From Bacillota bacterium (GTDB lineage: Bacteria > Bacillota > Clostridia > Lachnospirales > Lachnospiraceae), in the NCBI GenBank assembly GCA_023392615.1, contig JAEVYT010000021.1:124001-188000 (forward strand): a stretch of DNA of 64,000 nucleotides, written 5' to 3'. The translations under genes were made by a program, and so were the position numbers. Positions 62,016 through 64,000 of the stretch are shown in pieces (within the stretch, counting starts at the first letter, position 1; each line of letters begins with the position of its first letter). A model generated the notes under the pieces. The model did not search any database. It was not told the DNA's origin and saw nothing but the letters and a program-made list of their open reading frames with translations.

Positions 62016-63215
62016 ATGAATATCGGATTATTTTCAGAAACATATTATCCCGAAATAAATGGAGTGGCAACTTCCGTCTACACACTTAAGAACGAACTTG
62101 AGCATAGAGGTCATAATGTCTATGTTTTTACAACCACAACACCGGGAGCACCGGAGCACGAGCATAATGTATTTCGCGTTCCCAGTATTCCGTTTATCTT
62201 TATCTCAGAACGCAGAGTTGGGCTTTTTTATCAGCCGAAAATCGCTCATATCATAAAAAAACTTAATTTAGATATTATTCATACACATACAGAATTTTGT
62301 TTGGGTATTTTTGGACGTATTATGGCAAAAGAATTAAGATTACCAATCGTTCATACGTATCATACAATTTATGAAGATTATACGCATTATTTGACTCGTT
62401 TTAAAGCACTCGATCGAAGAGCAAAGGCTTTCGCCAGAGTTTATTCTAAAGTAGCATGTAATACGGCAGAGCAAGTAATTGTTCCAACGGAAAAAACAAA
62501 AGAATTATTGATGACTTACAGTGTTCATAAAGATATATCGGTAGTACCAACAGGGATTGATTTAAGTAAGTTTGATAAAGCAAATTATTCCACTGAAGAC
62601 ATCCTTGCATTAAAAAAGAAATATAATATCAATCCTACTGATAAGCTTCTGATTTATATCGGAAGAGTATCTCAGGAGAAAAATATAGAAGAAATTATCA
62701 CGATGTTACCAGATTATTTCAATACAAGGGAGAATGTTAAGTTTGTTATTGTAGGAAGCGGACCAGCACTGGAGAAACTTCAGAATTTGGTAAAACAGCT
62801 TGGAATCGACCATAAACTTATCTTTACCGGATCGCAGCCGTGGGATACAATTGGATTGTTTTATCGACTTGGAGATGTATTTGTCAGTGCATCACAGAGC
62901 GAAACACAGGGACTAACATATATTGAGGCGATGGCCTCGGCACTTCCGGTAGTAGCCAAGGAGGATAAGTGCTTAGAGGATATCTTGGAACAGGGATTTA
63001 ACGGATATACCTTTACGAATCGAGACGGCTTTTATTACGGGCTAGATCAAGTATTATTTAATGAGGATATACCATATGGAGATAATGCAGCATTAAAGGT
63101 CAAAATGTATTCAACGGAGGAATTCGCTTCTCAAGTAGAACTTGTCTATGAAAATGTGACTTCTAGAGATAAAGTATGTAGAAAACGTATGGTGTATGAA
63201 AATAAGAGGATTTAG
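62016..63215 (+). CDS. GT4 glycosyltransferase, probable diacylglycerol glucosyltransferase
   Basis: Retaining GT-B enzyme of 399 residues. The N-terminus IGLFSETYYPEINGVATSVYT and HTHTEFCLGIFGR, followed by LPIVHTYHTIYEDYTHYL, are characteristic of the alpha-glucosyl-diacylglycerol synthase group that makes membrane glycolipids. The nucleotide-binding half has YIGRVSQEKNIEEI, VGSGPALEKL and the Ex7E motif in SETQGLTYIEAMASALPVV. No membrane span is predicted; such enzymes are monotopic. The sugar and the lipid acceptor are inferred from family resemblance. Confidence 0.8.
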   Translation: MNIGLFSETYYPEINGVATSVYTLKNELEHRGHNVYVFTTTTPGAPEHEHNVFRVPSIPFIFISERRVGLFYQPKIAHIIKKLNLDIIHTHTEFCLGIFGRIMAKELRLPIVHTYHTIYEDYTHYLTRFKALDRRAKAFARVYSKVACNTAEQVIVPTEKTKELLMTYSVHKDISVVPTGIDLSKFDKANYSTEDILALKKKYNINPTDKLLIYIGRVSQEKNIEEIITMLPDYFNTRENVKFVIVGSGPALEKLQNLVKQLGIDHKLIFTGSQPWDTIGLFYRLGDVFVSASQSETQGLTYIEAMASALPVVAKEDKCLEDILEQGFNGYTFTNRDGFYYGLDQVLFNEDIPYGDNAALKVKMYSTEEFASQVELVYENVTSRDKVCRKRMVYENKRI

Positions 63216-63228
63216 TAGTGTTGACAAC

Positions 63229-63266
63229 CGGTACATCAAATCACAAATACGTGATTTGATGTACCG
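63229..63266 (+). repeat. Perfect 16-bp hairpin after the GT4 gene
   Basis: CGGTACATCAAATCAC (63229-63244), loop AAATAC, GTGATTTGATGTACCG (63251-63266). No T-run follows (TTATTCATAT). Its ends and its loop match the hairpin at 49688-49725, while the stem middle differs. Confidence 0.8.
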
Positions 63267-63419
63267 TTATTCATATAATGAAATCAAGTTGGTCATTAGA
63301 TTTTATAAAAATATTATTTTACAGAATTATATTTATCATATAAAATGAGGCTTAGAAGTAGGAGGTATTCTTAGGTTGGAATACCTATACTAATACAATA
63401 AGATGAAAGGAGTAAAGAG

Positions 63420-63812
63420 ATGTATAATTTTAAGGACGAGTATCGCATCGGAGTGGAACAGCTTGATTTGGAACATGAAAAGCTATTTGAAATTGCTGAC
63501 AAAGCATACACTGTGCTCATGGATGAATATGTACATGATAAGTATGATTATATTGTGGAAATATTGAATGAGCTAAGAGATTATTCCGTAACCCATTTTC
63601 AACATGAGGAGGAATATATGGCTAGCATCAATTATCGTAAGCTGCTAAGCCAGAAAGTAGAGCATCAGGATTTTATTGACAAAGTATCTGCCTATGACTT
63701 TAGCCAGATAGATGAAAATCAGAAGGATGCCATATTAGAAATTCTTGAATTCCTGAATGAGTGGTTAATAGATCACATCCTAAAAAGTGATAAGTTAATT
63801 GGTCAGGAATAA
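63420..63812 (+). CDS. Bacteriohemerythrin
   Basis: Four-helix di-iron oxygen-binding protein of 130 residues. Iron ligands of the family are visible: His in QLDLEHEKLFE, His and Glu in VTHFQHEEEYM, His in KVEHQDF, and His/Asp in WLIDHILKSDK at the C-terminus. In anaerobes these proteins are proposed to bind or sense oxygen. ATG 63420 follows AAAGGAG. It stands alone after the GT4 gene. Confidence 0.93.
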   Translation: MYNFKDEYRIGVEQLDLEHEKLFEIADKAYTVLMDEYVHDKYDYIVEILNELRDYSVTHFQHEEEYMASINYRKLLSQKVEHQDFIDKVSAYDFSQIDENQKDAILEILEFLNEWLIDHILKSDKLIGQE

Positions 63813-63837
63813 TAGATGGATATAATAAAGCATAAAT

Positions 63838-63955
63838 AAATACCGCACTAATTTTTGACTGGAATAAGTATTGGATTATCTTAACAAGTAAATAACTCGT
63901 TATAATAATTTGTTATATTCCAATCGTAAAATTAAATGCGGTATTTTTACGATTG
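63838..63955 (+). other. Competing hairpins downstream of the bacteriohemerythrin gene
   Basis: AAATACCGCA (63838-63847) pairs with TGCGGTATTT (63937-63946), and further inner blocks (TAATTTT with AAAATTA, TGGAATA with TATTCCA) extend a long imperfect stem. A second stem, CAATCGTAAAA (63921-63931) with TTTTACGATTG (63945-63955), is perfect but shares bases with the first, so the two exclude each other. It may be a terminator or an attenuator for a gene beyond the window edge. Confidence 0.6.
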
Positions 63956-64000
63956 TTGATTGTAGTAAGGTATTACAATTATTTGTTGGTGGAGGTCTCC

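Noticed and set aside
1..64000. CRISPR arrays, tRNA or rRNA genes, insertion sequences, prophage
   Set aside because: No regular direct repeat with spacers, no cloverleaf with CCA-type ends, no transposase or integrase motif was seen on either strand.

Overview
This AT-rich window reads as the chromosome of a motile, low-GC, Gram-positive anaerobe. A Clostridia lineage near Lachnospiraceae (Lachnoclostridium-like) is my best guess. The guess rests on gene content: FliW/CsrA, Maf-type flagellin glycosylation, HPr kinase, WhiA/RapZ, a Crh-like HPr and a bacteriohemerythrin. The start codons and ribosome sites are also Gram-positive in style. No rRNA, tRNA, insertion sequence, prophage or CRISPR array was seen.

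Positions 1-6560 are late flagellar genes: flgL (5' end outside the window), fliW, csrA, flaG, fliD, fliS, a probable export chaperone, and a short 273-residue flagellin. The flagellin gene has a near-perfect sigma-D promoter. Its leader carries a hairpin presenting ATGGAA in the loop, the classic CsrA target form, so the FliW-CsrA-flagellin partner switch appears complete here.

Positions 6680-38760 are a flagellin glycosylation island with every gene on the plus strand. It opens with a small helical protein and a full-length Maf transferase. It then carries a near-complete CMP-legionaminic acid route: a CBS-domain sugar-1-P nucleotidyltransferase, LegB, LegC, a NeuD-like acetyltransferase, LegG, LegI and a cytidylyltransferase. 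A PseA/HisH/HisF-like amidation set indicates an acetamidino form of the sugar. Many further sugar enzymes follow, including tandem GT2 and CgeB-like pairs, two Gfo/Idh/MocA proteins, a second DegT-type aminotransferase and several methyltransferases. Two large multidomain proteins stand out: StrF-like GT + GT2 + methyltransferase, and ATP-grasp + methyltransferase. A secreted 661-residue protein has its own sigma-D-like promoter. The island closes with a protein that seems to fuse the opening small helical domain to the N-terminal part of Maf. At least four sigma-D-like promoters tie flagellar and glycan genes together.

Positions 39000-64000 are mostly housekeeping: lspA convergent with and overlapping pyrG (which has a leader resembling an attenuator), ftsH, three tandem paralogues of unknown small beta-rich proteins behind a possible sigma-K promoter, uvrC, hprK, a ROK glucokinase, murB, rapZ, whiA, a Crh-like HPr, dnaE, pfkA, an ABC exporter, an ECF sigma/anti-sigma pair, a small acidic membrane protein, a GT4 lipid glycosyltransferase and a bacteriohemerythrin. 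Co-location of HPr kinase, glucokinase, RapZ, Crh and PfkA makes this a carbon-control neighbourhood. Several intergenic hairpins are strong and not all are plain terminators. Two of them (49688-49725 and 63229-63266) share a loop and terminal bases but differ in the stem.
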